64,000 bases of DNA from Pelagibius sp965227505. Its GTDB lineage: Bacteria; Pseudomonadota; Alphaproteobacteria; Kiloniellales; Kiloniellaceae. Location of the stretch: NCBI RefSeq assembly GCF_965227505.1, contig NZ_OZ245757.1, positions 2,046,001 to 2,110,000 on the forward strand, given 5' to 3'. Both the position numbers and the translations under genes were made by a program. A model generated the notes under the pieces. That model worked only from the letters and a program-made list of their open reading frames with translations, made no database searches and was not told where the DNA came from. Positions 23,608-32,555 of the stretch are shown here, one piece after another; the stretch's first letter is position 1; every line of letters starts with the position of its first letter.

Positions 23608-23739
23608 GGACTTCTCCACTGGCCTCAACGGAAATCGCTGACTGCCTTCGCCATCATGCACCTGTGATTGCGGCGGCATTGGCTCTAGAGTGTGGCAATG
23701 CTGCGACCCGAAATCTGACGACCTTGTTGAGCTTAAGCG

Positions 23740-24081
23740 ATGACGGTTCCTCCTCTCTCAGAAGCGCACCTCTACGACATCCTTCTGAAGGAGGAAGCGG
23801 ACCTACGCCCCAAGGCCGAGCGCATGTGGGCGGTCGTCAAGATCGAGCCGAAACGATGGACCGCACCGGGCTACGGTTCGGGAGCACCAACGTTCTGGGC
23901 CATCGGTCTCTTCGGCAAGCGGGTGATCTGGTACAACGAGATTGAGTGCGAGTTTACGGTGTCCGACTTCAAGAAGTATGGCGAGATCGGCGAAGGCGAC
24001 TCCCCTTGCCAGAACGAACTCAGCCTCATCCTGGAATACCTGATCCGCAGGGTCGAGGGCGAACAGGCCCACACCAGCTAG
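23740..24081 (+). CDS. Hypothetical protein, 113 residues
   Basis: Soluble, acidic-to-neutral small protein with no recognised domain; RPKAERMWAVVKIEPKRW, FWAIGLFGKRVIWYNEIECEF and LSLILEYLIRR are the better-structured stretches. It ends 4 bases inside the convergent TetR gene, which favours a real stop. The start and coding status rest on length and codon use only. Confidence 0.55.
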   Translation: MTVPPLSEAHLYDILLKEEADLRPKAERMWAVVKIEPKRWTAPGYGSGAPTFWAIGLFGKRVIWYNEIECEFTVSDFKKYGEIGEGDSPCQNELSLILEYLIRRVEGEQAHTS

Positions 24082-24737
24082 GCCAGCAACACCCGCGCCA
24101 GCGACGCACGGATGGTCTTGGAGGCGGCAGCGGGACTCCAGCCGCGCTCGCAGACCAGCAGGGCCCAGGCCTGCACCGAGCAGGCGGCCCAGAGGTAGTC
24201 GGCGGCGCGTGCTGCCGTCCAGCCCGGTGCCAGGGCGCCGTCGCGCGCCAGGCTCGCCGCCAGCGCCCTGAAGCAGTCCAGCAGATCGGCCATGCGGTCG
24301 CTCCAGGCGCGCTCGGCGTCCGGGTCGGTGACCCTGAGGCGAATGAGGTCTGAGGCCAAGGGATGGATCTTGGGTACGAAGACCAGCCAGGCTTTCACGT
24401 AGCGGTCGAGCCGTTCCGCCGGATCAGGGATCGCCAGCGCGGCATCGAACCTGGCGAAGATGTCTTCCCGCTCGTCGGCGCGCCGCGCCAGCGCCACCAG
24501 CAGGCCGCCGCGCGAGCCGAAGTGCACGTAGATCGACTGCCGGGTCATGCCGACGGTCTCGGCGATCTCTGCGAGGGAGACATCGGCGCCGCGCGCGGCG
24601 ATGAGATCCCAGGCGGCATCCAGGATCTCGGCGCGGCTGCGCTGCGAGCGGCCAGTCTTCGCTGGGCCCCTTGTCTTCGCTGGGCCCCTTGTCTTCGCCG
24701 GGCGCTTTGTCTTTGCCGGCTTCTTTATTTTTGACAC
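24078..24737 (-). CDS. TetR/AcrR-family transcriptional repressor
   Basis: 219 residues. A Lys/Pro/Ala-rich tail with AKTRGP repeats (residues 8-29) precedes the TetR HTH (SRAEILDAAWDLIAARGADVSLAEIAETVGMTRQSIYVHF). The all-helical C-terminal domain binds a ligand that is not identifiable. The start is GTG at 24735-24737, with no ribosome site seen and no other in-frame start before the HTH. That start codon lies inside the left operator arm. It is divergent from a DUF1330-like gene, the probable regulated target. Confidence 0.88.
   Translation of the reverse strand: MSKIKKPAKTKRPAKTRGPAKTRGPAKTGRSQRSRAEILDAAWDLIAARGADVSLAEIAETVGMTRQSIYVHFGSRGGLLVALARRADEREDIFARFDAALAIPDPAERLDRYVKAWLVFVPKIHPLASDLIRLRVTDPDAERAWSDRMADLLDCFRALAASLARDGALAPGWTAARAADYLWAACSVQAWALLVCERGWSPAAASKTIRASLARVLLA
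24656..24720. repeat. 18-bp in-frame tandem repeat in TetR gene
   Basis: Three units plus a part unit with core ggccccttgtcttcgc encode the hexapeptide AKTRGP in the TetR N-terminal tail. Unit length is a multiple of three, so copy-number change would lengthen or shorten the tail without frameshift. Confidence 0.8.
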
Positions 24738-24770
24738 GTGTAAAAAATCCGATATTTTACGCGCGTCAAA
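24730..24770. promoter_or_regulatory. TetR operator dyad between divergent genes
   Basis: Arm TTTGACACGTGTAAAA (24730-24745) and arm TTTTACGCGCGTCAAA (24755-24770) are reverse complements at 14 of 16 positions. Each arm is itself nearly palindromic around ACACGTGT or ACGCGCGT. It covers the TetR GTG start and lies 17 bases upstream of the DUF1330-like ATG, so it should control both. Confidence 0.75.
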
Positions 24771-24786
24771 TTACAAGGAGTCAGGC

Positions 24787-25272
24787 ATGACCGGCAATGC
24801 AAACATCGATACCTTAGAGACCATAGAGGCCCGCCTGGACCGGCTGGTCGCCTGGTACGGCGACGGCGCGGACGGTACGGCCCCGACCCGGGCCCAGTGG
24901 CGCAGACTGCTCGAGCGCCCGGCAGACCGGCCCGTCACCGTCGTCAACTTCTTCAAGCTGCGTGCCCGGGCGGCCTATGCTGAGGGTACGGAAGCGGCGA
25001 ACACCAACACTTCCAGCGGCAAGGAGGCCTTCGACCGCTACGCCGCGGTCAGCGGACCGACGCTGGAGAAGGTCGGCGGTCGCTTCCTGCTGCTGGCCCC
25101 CTTCGAGTCCGCCCTGATGGGCGCCGAGGAGGATTGGGATCTGGTGGTCGTCGGGACCTATCCGGACAGCAAGGCTCTGCTGGCGTTGCACGAGGACGCC
25201 GACTACCGCAGCGTCTACCCCCACCGCAGCGCCGCGCTGGAACGCCAGAAGGTCTTCGCCTGCAGCGCCTAA
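24787..25272 (+). CDS. DUF1330-like domain protein
   Basis: 161 residues. The pattern VTVVNFFKLRARA, then KEAFDRYAAVSGPTLEKVGGRFLLLAPFES and WDLVVVGTYPDSKALLALHEDADY is that of DUF1330-type dimeric alpha-beta proteins (ferredoxin-like fold, related to antibiotic-biosynthesis monooxygenases). Function unknown. AAGGAG at 24775-24780 fixes ATG 24787. The TetR dyad lies immediately upstream, so it is probably repressed by the neighbour. It converges with a GNAT gene, overlapping by 4 bases. Confidence 0.8.
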   Translation: MTGNANIDTLETIEARLDRLVAWYGDGADGTAPTRAQWRRLLERPADRPVTVVNFFKLRARAAYAEGTEAANTNTSSGKEAFDRYAAVSGPTLEKVGGRFLLLAPFESALMGAEEDWDLVVVGTYPDSKALLALHEDADYRSVYPHRSAALERQKVFACSA

Positions 25273-25745
25273 AGGCGCTTGATCAGGTTGAGGCCGATAT
25301 CGCGGTAACCCTGGGTCCTGTAGGCGGCCTCCGCGGCTTCGTTGCCGTGGAGCACGCCGATCACCAGTTCGCGGTACCCGCGCTCTGCCGCCGCCGCTTC
25401 GGCCGCCGTCATCAGCGCCCGGCCGATGCCGCGCCGGCGCAGCCCCTCATCCACCGCGAGGTCGCCGATGTGGGCATAGGGCCGTGCCTCCGGCTTCAGG
25501 TAGACTGGGCCTTCCTCGAAGGTCAGGGTCAGGAAGCCCGCGACCGTCCCGTCGACCTCTGCGACCAGGATGAAACCCTCGGTCTTCGCGACCTGGTCCT
25601 CGGCCGCCTGCAGGCTGTCCTCGGCGCCCGCCCGGTCGGTGCGCCGGTTGTCTTCGATGGCGTTTTCGCTGCGGTTGAGCTGCTGCATGAGATCGACCAG
25701 ACGCTCCCGGTCCCCCGGCAGGGCCTCTCTGATGGAAAAGGACAT
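25269..25745 (-). CDS. GNAT-family N-acetyltransferase
   Basis: 158 residues. IGDLAVDEGLRRRGIGRALM is the acetyl-CoA loop (R-x2-G-x-G/A), and GNEAAEAAYRTQGYRDI the C-terminal strand and helix. The N-terminus MSFSIREALPGDRERLVDLMQQLN fits a full domain. Substrate unknown. Confidence 0.85.
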   Translation of the reverse strand: MSFSIREALPGDRERLVDLMQQLNRSENAIEDNRRTDRAGAEDSLQAAEDQVAKTEGFILVAEVDGTVAGFLTLTFEEGPVYLKPEARPYAHIGDLAVDEGLRRRGIGRALMTAAEAAAAERGYRELVIGVLHGNEAAEAAYRTQGYRDIGLNLIKRL

Positions 25746-25814
25746 CGATCACTCTCAAAAAGGGGCGTGGCGCGGCGGGGTGGGCGCCAAGATCCCGGGC
25801 CGCGGCGCCCCTGT

Positions 25815-25860
25815 CAAGCCAGCCGGCAAGCCAGCCGGCAAGCCAGCCGGCAAGCCAGCG
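25815..25860. repeat. 12-bp tandem repeat, almost four copies
   Basis: Units of caagccagccgg run head to tail between the GNAT gene and trxB. No gene covers them. They may be a neutral slippage product. Confidence 0.8.
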
Positions 25861-25952
25861 GAATTCGTCCCCAGCTTTGGATTTCCGCCACCTTGCAGCA
25901 CCCCCGGCCGGCCTCTATGTTTTGAGTACACCCCAGTCAGGAGTCCCCAGAA

Positions 25953-26939
<987 letters not shown>

Positions 26940-27086
26940 CGCGGGGCGGCCGTCTGGCCTATACTTAGACCTATACTAAAGAGCGATTCACCCGAACCGC
27001 GCCGGCCCTTAGACCAGGGCCTCTGAACCCATCATCCCGGCAGGCCCGCCGACCCGGCGGTCTGCCCTTAGCCATGGGAGGCACTC

Positions 27087-28028
27087 TTGCTGGACGATGT
27101 TGGCCTGCCCCAGAAGCGGGGTCTCGGCGCCACCATCATGGATTGGGACAAGCTGCGCATCTTCCACGCGGTGGCGGAGGCGGGCAGCTTCACCCATGCC
27201 GGCGAGCTGTTGAACCTCAGCCAGTCGGCGGTGAGCCGCCAGATCTCGGCCCTGGAAGACAGCCTGAAGGTGCCGCTGTTCCACCGCCATGCCCGCGGCC
27301 TGATCCTCACCGAGCAGGGCGAGCTGCTGTACCGCACGGCGCACGAGGTCTTCGGCAAGCTGGCGATGACCGAGGCCCAGCTCACCGAGAGCAAGGACCG
27401 CCCCAAGGGGCCCCTGAAGATCACCACCACGGTGGCCTTCGGCTCCCAGTGGCTGGCCCCGCGCATGCACGAGTTCCTCGACGTTTACCCGGAGATCGAG
27501 TGCCACCTGCTGCTGCTCGACCGGGAGGTCGACCTGTCGATGCGCGAGGCCGACCTTGCCGTGCGCTTCTCGCCGCCGCGCCAGGCCGACCTGATCCAGC
27601 GCCACCTGATGACGGTGCAGATGCACATCTACGCCGCCGCCAGCTACATCAAGAAGCACGGCGTGCCGCAGACCGCCGAGGAGCTGGACGACCACCGCAT
27701 CGTGGTCTACGGCGAGGACGTGCGCCCGCCGGTGCCGGATGTGAACTGGCTGCTCCGGGTCGGCTACAAGGAGGGCAAGCTGCGCCGCCCCACCATGACG
27801 GTCAACAACGTCTACGGGGTGATGAAGGCGGTGCAGTCCGGGGCTGGAATCGGCGCCCTGCCGGAGTACATGAGCTCCAGCAACGCCGATCTCGTGGAGA
27901 TCCTGCCGGAGCTCACGGGGCCCCAGTTCGACGCCTATTTCGTCTATGCCGAAGAGATGAGGCGGTCTAAGCGGATCTCCGTGTTTCGGGATTTTCTGCT
28001 CCGAAAAGTTGCAGAATCGAAGTTCTGA
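27087..28028 (+). CDS. LysR-family transcriptional regulator
   Basis: 313 residues. N-terminal HTH: LRIFHAVAEAGSFTHAGELL, NLSQSAVSRQISALE. Periplasmic-binding-like effector domain follows (LKITTTVAFGSQWLAPR ... SGAGIGALPEYM). I start at TTG 27087, because GGGAGG lies seven bases upstream; ATG at 27138 (MDWDKLR) would remove 17 residues, has a weaker site, and is the more conserved beginning, so it remains possible. Ligand and targets unknown; trxB lies directly upstream on the same strand. Confidence 0.9.
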   Translation: MLDDVGLPQKRGLGATIMDWDKLRIFHAVAEAGSFTHAGELLNLSQSAVSRQISALEDSLKVPLFHRHARGLILTEQGELLYRTAHEVFGKLAMTEAQLTESKDRPKGPLKITTTVAFGSQWLAPRMHEFLDVYPEIECHLLLLDREVDLSMREADLAVRFSPPRQADLIQRHLMTVQMHIYAAASYIKKHGVPQTAEELDDHRIVVYGEDVRPPVPDVNWLLRVGYKEGKLRRPTMTVNNVYGVMKAVQSGAGIGALPEYMSSSNADLVEILPELTGPQFDAYFVYAEEMRRSKRISVFRDFLLRKVAESKF

Positions 28029-28069
28029 AACCTTTAACGCGACCTCGCAACGCAGCGGAATAGACGGCT

Positions 28070-28097
28070 AAGGGCATGCCGGCGCTGCCTTTTTTTC
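28070..28097 (+). terminator. Intrinsic terminator after LysR gene
   Basis: AAGGGCA (28070-28076) pairs with TGCCTTT (28086-28092, one G-U), followed by a T run to 28096. It begins 42 bases past the LysR stop. Confidence 0.7.
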
Positions 28098-28195
28098 GCG
28101 ATGTTTCAGTTATTTAACAAGGTATGCAGCGTCCGCATATCACCACTGCCCATATGTCTGTAGTAAAATAACCTCAAAAGCCTATTTTCAAATCA

Positions 28196-28377
28196 TCGGA
28201 TGTTGCGACGCAGCATCCCCGAGTTCCCGGCACCCTCCCGCCGGCACTCAGTTCCGAGCGCCCCCCGCTCGGAGAAGGGCCTCACCGCAGGGCTCCCTCC
28301 CTGCCCCGAGGTCCTACGTCTCCCAGACGTGAAGCCTCCCTGTTCAACTTGCCGGGCCCTCGAGGCCCGGCTTTTTT
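28196..28377 (+). ncRNA. Candidate structured sRNA with C-rich (CUCCC) hairpin loops
   Basis: No protein-coding signal, but consecutive strong hairpins. They are GATGTTGC/GCAGCATC (28199-28217); GAGT-CCGGC/GCCGG-ACTC (28221-28249, loop ACCCTCCC); TCCGAGCG/CGCTCGGA (28253-28273, loop CCCCC); GGGCCTC/GAGGTCC with inner GCAGGG/CCCTGC (28277-28314, loop CTCCCT); and ACGTCT/AGACGT (28316-28330, loop CCC). An intrinsic terminator at 28351-28377 closes the unit. CUCCC-type unpaired motifs occur at least four times. This recalls alphaproteobacterial sRNAs with anti-Shine-Dalgarno loops (CcsR in Rhodobacter, cuckoo RNAs in rhizobia). The 5' end is estimated. Confidence 0.6.
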
Positions 28378-28380
28378 CTT
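28351..28380 (+). terminator. Strong intrinsic terminator of the candidate sRNA
   Basis: GCCGGGCC (28351-28358), loop CTCGA, GGCCCGGC (28364-28371), then TTTTTTCTTTT. Confidence 0.9.
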
Positions 28381-28457
28381 TTGGGGTTGAGGCGCGCCAA
28401 GCGGCGCAGGCCGGGAATGCGATAGAGCAGCGGCGAACGGCTTGCAGCGGAAGGGGT

Positions 28458-28568
28458 GTCACCCCCACCCCATCCCTCCCCCATCCAAGGGGGAGGGGGA
28501 CGTCATGGCAGCGGCCTAAGAGAATCCCCTCCCCCCTTGATGGGGGGAGGTCGGGAGGGGGGTGAGCC
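28458..28568 (+). repeat. 111-bp double-palindrome repeat, copy 1
   Basis: Two GC-rich palindromes flank a variable ~27-bp centre. The left one has CCCTCCCCC ... GGGGGAGGGGG arms, the right CCCCTCCCCCC ... GGGGGGAGG arms, and outer ends are GTCACCCCCACCCC and GGGGGGTGAGCC. The 33981-34091 copy is the same length and nearly identical when reverse-complemented; only the centre differs widely. Confidence 0.88.
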
Positions 28569-28643
28569 ACAGACCCGATATCCGATGCTTTCCGCGCTGG
28601 TACCCTTGACCGGACACTGTGGCCGCCGACCGGCGGCGCACCG

Positions 28644-29654
28644 CTACATGAACAGCCGCTCTGCTTTCGGATCCATGTCCTTGTAGAGGTCGGCGACGAA
28701 TTCGCCGTAGCCGTTGTAGAGCAGGGTCGGCACCCGCTCGTCGACGCCCAGCACCCGTTCGGTGGCCTGGCTCCAGCGCGGATGGGGCACCTCCGGGTTC
28801 ACGTTGGCCCAGAAGCCGTATTCGCCGCCCTGGATCTCCTCCCAGAACGACACGGGACGCTCGTCGGTGAACTCGAAGCGCACGATGCCCTTGATGTGCT
28901 TGAAGCCGTACTTCCAGGGCACGGCGAGGCGCAGCGGGGCGCCGTTCTGCTTGGGGATCGGCTTGCCGTAGAGCCCGGTGGCGATGAAGGCCAGTTCGTG
29001 GGTCGCCTCGGCCATGGTCAGGCCCTCGACATAGGGCCAGGGGTACCAGGCCGCGTTCTGGCCGGAGGCCGTATCGCGGTCGAGGAAGGTTTCCATGCGC
29101 ACATAGCGCGCCGACGACAGCGGCCGCGCCAGATCCACAAGCGCCTTCATGGGAAAGCCGCTGTAGGGCACCGCCATGGACCAGGCCTCCACGCAGCGGT
29201 GGCGGTAGAGGCGTTCCTCCAGCGGCATCCTGGCCAGCAGGTCGTCGATGCCGATCTGCATCGGGGTTTCCACCATGCCGTCGATGGCCACCGTCCAGGG
29301 GCGGATCGGCAGAGCCTGGGCCTTCTGCCAGATGTTCTTTGACGACCCGAACTCGTAATAGTTGTTGTAGGTCGTGGCCAGCGTCTCGTCGGTGATCGGC
29401 CGGTCGAGGACGTAGCGCTCGTTGCGCTCCACCGGATAGAGGCCGGCGGAGGGATCTTCCACCGGCTTTGGATCTTCGGCGGCCTCGGCCACCTGGTTCG
29501 GCGCTTCGTCGCAGGCGGCCAGCAGCCCGCCGGCCCCCAACAGCAGCGGCCCGGCGGCGGCGGCCTTCAACAGGCTGCGGCGCTTGAGGAAGACATCTTC
29601 CGGTGTGGCCTGGGACTCCGGCAGTTCCCAGCCGCGCTTGATCCGAATCAGCAT
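28644..29654 (-). CDS. msrP: Protein-methionine-sulfoxide reductase catalytic subunit MsrP
   Basis: 336 residues. A twin-arginine-type leader (FLKRRSLLKAAAA) precedes a hydrophobic stretch, so export by Tat is likely. The sulfite-oxidase-fold molybdoenzyme core has NNYYEFGSSK, the Mo-coordinating Cys154 in HRCVEAWSM, and PWKYGFKHIKGIV. MsrP repairs methionine sulfoxide on periplasmic proteins and needs molybdopterin, made by the moe/moa/mob genes at 57-60 kb. Its usual membrane partner MsrQ is not adjacent here. Confidence 0.94.
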   Translation of the reverse strand: MLIRIKRGWELPESQATPEDVFLKRRSLLKAAAAGPLLLGAGGLLAACDEAPNQVAEAAEDPKPVEDPSAGLYPVERNERYVLDRPITDETLATTYNNYYEFGSSKNIWQKAQALPIRPWTVAIDGMVETPMQIGIDDLLARMPLEERLYRHRCVEAWSMAVPYSGFPMKALVDLARPLSSARYVRMETFLDRDTASGQNAAWYPWPYVEGLTMAEATHELAFIATGLYGKPIPKQNGAPLRLAVPWKYGFKHIKGIVRFEFTDERPVSFWEEIQGGEYGFWANVNPEVPHPRWSQATERVLGVDERVPTLLYNGYGEFVADLYKDMDPKAERLFM

Positions 29655-29853
29655 GCGATTCCCTTCCCTCGGGGGCCTGAAACGGGCCCCTTCAACCGAC
29701 TATGGCGACAATAACGGGCGACACTTCTGGAGGTAGCCCGCGGCCCGCGGCCGGACAAGTCAACAAAATGCGAGCGCCCCGCCCTCTGGAGACGGGGGCA
29801 GGGCCGCGCGGCAGAACAGAAATAGGAAATTAAACCTTTGGCGGGGAGACCGC

Positions 29854-30321
29854 TCAGTCGAGCAGGGAGCGCAGCATCCAGGCGGTCTTCTCGTGCACGG
29901 TCATGCGCTGGGTCAGCAGGTCTGCGGTGACCTCGTCGTTGCCGGCCTCGGCGGCGGGGAAGACAGAGCGCGCGGTCTTGGCCACGGCCTCATGCCCGGC
30001 CACGAGCTGGCGGATCATCTCCTTGGCCTCCGGCACGCCCGGCTCTTCTTCGATGGAGGTCAGCTTGGCAAAGGCCGCATAGCTGCCCGGCGCCGGCTCG
30101 CCCAGGGCGCGGATGCGTTCGGCTACTTCGTCCAGGGCCGCCCAGAGCTCGGTGTACTCTTCCTCGAACATGGTGTGCAGGGTCTGGAACATCGGCCCCG
30201 TCACGTTCCAGTGGAATCCGTGGGTTTTCAGGTAGAGGGTGTAGGTGTCCGCCAGGACATGGGACAGACCCTCGGCAATGGCCTTGCGGTCGTCAGCGGG
30301 AATGCCGGTATTGATCTCCAT
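29854..30321 (-). CDS. dps: Dps-family DNA-protection/ferritin-like protein
   Basis: 155 residues of ferritin-like four-helix fold. The Dps signature is complete: KTHGFHWNVTGPMFQTLH followed by MFEEEYTELW, placing His37, His49 and acidic ferroxidase residues at the dimer interface. A lysine-rich DNA-binding tail is absent at both ends, so DNA binding is uncertain; iron storage and peroxide detoxification are expected. An Irr-like palindrome lies 88-106 bases upstream of the start. Confidence 0.93.
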   Translation of the reverse strand: MEINTGIPADDRKAIAEGLSHVLADTYTLYLKTHGFHWNVTGPMFQTLHTMFEEEYTELWAALDEVAERIRALGEPAPGSYAAFAKLTSIEEEPGVPEAKEMIRQLVAGHEAVAKTARSVFPAAEAGNDEVTADLLTQRMTVHEKTAWMLRSLLD

Positions 30322-30408
30322 CTCTCTCGTCCTCTCTCCGTCAAGCCGCCTTAAGGCGGTTCGTCTTTCCTAGAGAAATATAGTATTTTTGCCGCTGGTT
30401 ACAAGTCT

Positions 30409-30427
30409 TTTTGGAATTATTCCAAAA
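30409..30427. promoter_or_regulatory. Irr/ICE-like palindrome upstream of dps
   Basis: TTTTGGAA-TTA-TTCCAAAA is a perfect 8-bp inverted repeat with a 3-bp spacer. It fits the TTTAGAA-n3-TTCTAAA form of the alphaproteobacterial iron regulator Irr, with G for A at one position in each arm. It is 88 bases upstream of the dps start and downstream of the EF-G paralogue stop. Confidence 0.6.
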
Positions 30428-30521
30428 CTATGACAGAGACCGGCAAAGGGCGTTTCCTACCTGGAAACGCCCGCATTGCCCACCCCTGGGCCTATGCCTG
30501 GAAAACCAGCCGTTCAGGGCA

Positions 30522-32555
30522 CTACGCCGCGCCGCCCTGACGCTGGGAAATCACCTGGTCGGCCAGCCGGCCGGTCAACTCCTGCAAGTGGTCGAAGCGC
30601 CAGTCGAAACTGCCGACCCCAACGGTGAGGGAGCGCAGCTCAATAATCAAGTCCTGCAGTTCGGCCTCCGGCAGGTGGCACTTCAGGTCGTCCCAGCCCT
30701 TCCAGCCGGCGCGCATCTCGAAGCCCAGGATCTGGCCGCGTCGCCCGCTGACCAGGGAGTGCACCTTGTTGGTGAACTCGTTGGGCACGGAGATCGTCAC
30801 CTCGTAGATCGGCTCCAGCAGCACCGGTTCGCAGTTCGGCATGCCCTCGGCCATGGCCATGCGCCCGACGGTCTTGAAGGCCTGGTCGGAGGAATCGACC
30901 GAATGGTGCTGGCCGTCGTAGAGGGTCACCGAGACATCCACCACCGGAAAGCCGAGCGGGCCGCGATCCAGGTATTCCTTGGTGCCATGCTCCACCGCGC
31001 CGATGTACTGGCGCGGCACCGATCCGCCGACCACCTTGTCGACGAACTCGAAGCCCTCGCCGCGCGGCAGCGGCCGGATCTCGACGTGCACGTCGCCGAA
31101 CTGCCCGTGGCCGCCGGTCTGGCGCTTGAAACGCGAATGCTGCTTGGTGGCCCTGCGGATCGTCTCTTTGTAAGCCGTCTGCGGCCTTTCGGCATCGACC
31201 TCCACGTTGTAGCGATTCTTCAACCGCTCCACCGCCAGCTTCAAATGAATGTCGCCCTGGCCGCGCAAAAGCATCTGATTGGTGTCGGCATTGTGCTCCA
31301 TCACCAGGGAGGCGTCCTCCTCGACCAGGCGGCCGATGGAAGCGGTGAGTTTCACTTCGTCCTGGCGGTTGTGGGGCGAGATGGCGAGCGCAAAGACCGG
31401 CTGCGGCGTTTCCGGCCACAGAAGCCCGGCGTCGGGATTGCGCCCCTCGGCGGTCAGCAGATCACCGGTCGCCACCGACTCCATGCGCCCCAGGGCGACC
31501 AGTTCGCCGGCCTCGCCGCGCTCGATCTTCTGGTGCTCGCCGCCCATCAGGCGGTAAAGCCCGGAGACCCGGTCGTCGCCCAGGGTCTCGCCGTCCTTCA
31601 GGGAACCGCGCCAGATCCGCGCGACGGACATCTTGCCGGTATGGGACTGGTGGAAGCTGCGGATCACGCTGGCCGCCAGCCCCTCGCCTTCCGGAACGCC
31701 GAGGCGCGCCGCGGTCACAGCCGGCTCCGGGCACTCGTGGCGCAGTGCCTTCATCAGGCGGGTGATGCCGTGCCCCAATTCCGCCGAACCGAAGAGCACC
31801 GGCACGATGAGATCGTCGGCGAGGTCTTTGCTCAGCTGCTCGTAGATGTCGTCGGACGCCGGAACCTTGTCTTCCAGAAGCTGTTCCAGAAGGCCGTCGT
31901 CGAAGTCCGCCAGGGATTCCAGCATCTCCTGGCGGGCTTCCTGCTCACGGTCCTTCACCTGATCGGGCATTTCGATGAGGTCGGACTGTTTGTTCAGGTT
32001 GTAGCGCCATGCGCGTTCGCTCACCAGATCGATGAAGCCGGTCACCTCCTCGCCGTCACGGATCGGGACCTGGCGCAGCACCAGCGGCTTGGCGGAGACC
32101 GCCTGCAGCGATTCCAGCACGTCGCGCACCCGCACTGCCGCCTTGTCCATCTTGTTGACGAAAAGGATGTGCGGGATCTGATGGTCGTCGAGAAACTTGA
32201 AAATCGGCGCCAGGATCAGGCTGCGCTCCGGTTCCGGCGGCGCCACGACCACGGCGATGTCGACGCCCATCAGGGCGGTGTGGTTGTCCTGGATCAGCTC
32301 GATCGAGCCGGGGCAGTCTATGAACGACCAGCGTTCGCCCAGGTATTCGCAGTGGGCGAAATTGGGCTCCGTCGTCATCTGTCGGGCCCGCGCCTCCGGC
32401 GCCGAGTCGCCGACACTGTTGCCGTCGACGACCGAGCCTTTGCGATGGATGGCACCGGCATGCAGAAGAAGGGCTTCCAGCAGCGTCGTCTTGCCGCTGG
32501 TGTAGGGTCCCACGAGAGCGGCGCAGCGCGCCGACGATACCGATCTTGACGTCAT
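30522..32555 (-). CDS. Elongation factor G-like GTPase (EF-G paralogue)
   Basis: 677 residues with the EF-G domain order: G domain, domain II, III, IV (GGHGQFGDVHVEIRPL) and V (EPIYEVTISVP, GQILGFE). The G1 loop is GPYTSGKTTLLEALL, G4 is NKMD. The G3 motif reads DCPGS, so the His that activates water in EF-G (DTPGH) is replaced by Ser. ATG 32555 has GGGGAGG upstream. It is a divergent paralogue, not the canonical ribosomal fusA. Its function, perhaps in a ribosome-recycling or stress role, is not known. Confidence 0.88.
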   Translation of the reverse strand: MTSRSVSSARCAALVGPYTSGKTTLLEALLLHAGAIHRKGSVVDGNSVGDSAPEARARQMTTEPNFAHCEYLGERWSFIDCPGSIELIQDNHTALMGVDIAVVVAPPEPERSLILAPIFKFLDDHQIPHILFVNKMDKAAVRVRDVLESLQAVSAKPLVLRQVPIRDGEEVTGFIDLVSERAWRYNLNKQSDLIEMPDQVKDREQEARQEMLESLADFDDGLLEQLLEDKVPASDDIYEQLSKDLADDLIVPVLFGSAELGHGITRLMKALRHECPEPAVTAARLGVPEGEGLAASVIRSFHQSHTGKMSVARIWRGSLKDGETLGDDRVSGLYRLMGGEHQKIERGEAGELVALGRMESVATGDLLTAEGRNPDAGLLWPETPQPVFALAISPHNRQDEVKLTASIGRLVEEDASLVMEHNADTNQMLLRGQGDIHLKLAVERLKNRYNVEVDAERPQTAYKETIRRATKQHSRFKRQTGGHGQFGDVHVEIRPLPRGEGFEFVDKVVGGSVPRQYIGAVEHGTKEYLDRGPLGFPVVDVSVTLYDGQHHSVDSSDQAFKTVGRMAMAEGMPNCEPVLLEPIYEVTISVPNEFTNKVHSLVSGRRGQILGFEMRAGWKGWDDLKCHLPEAELQDLIIELRSLTVGVGSFDWRFDHLQELTGRLADQVISQRQGGAA

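Noticed and set aside
30411..32549. Plus-strand open frame of 712 residues opposite the EF-G paralogue
   Set aside because: Shadow of a GC-rich real gene; no domain or start signal.
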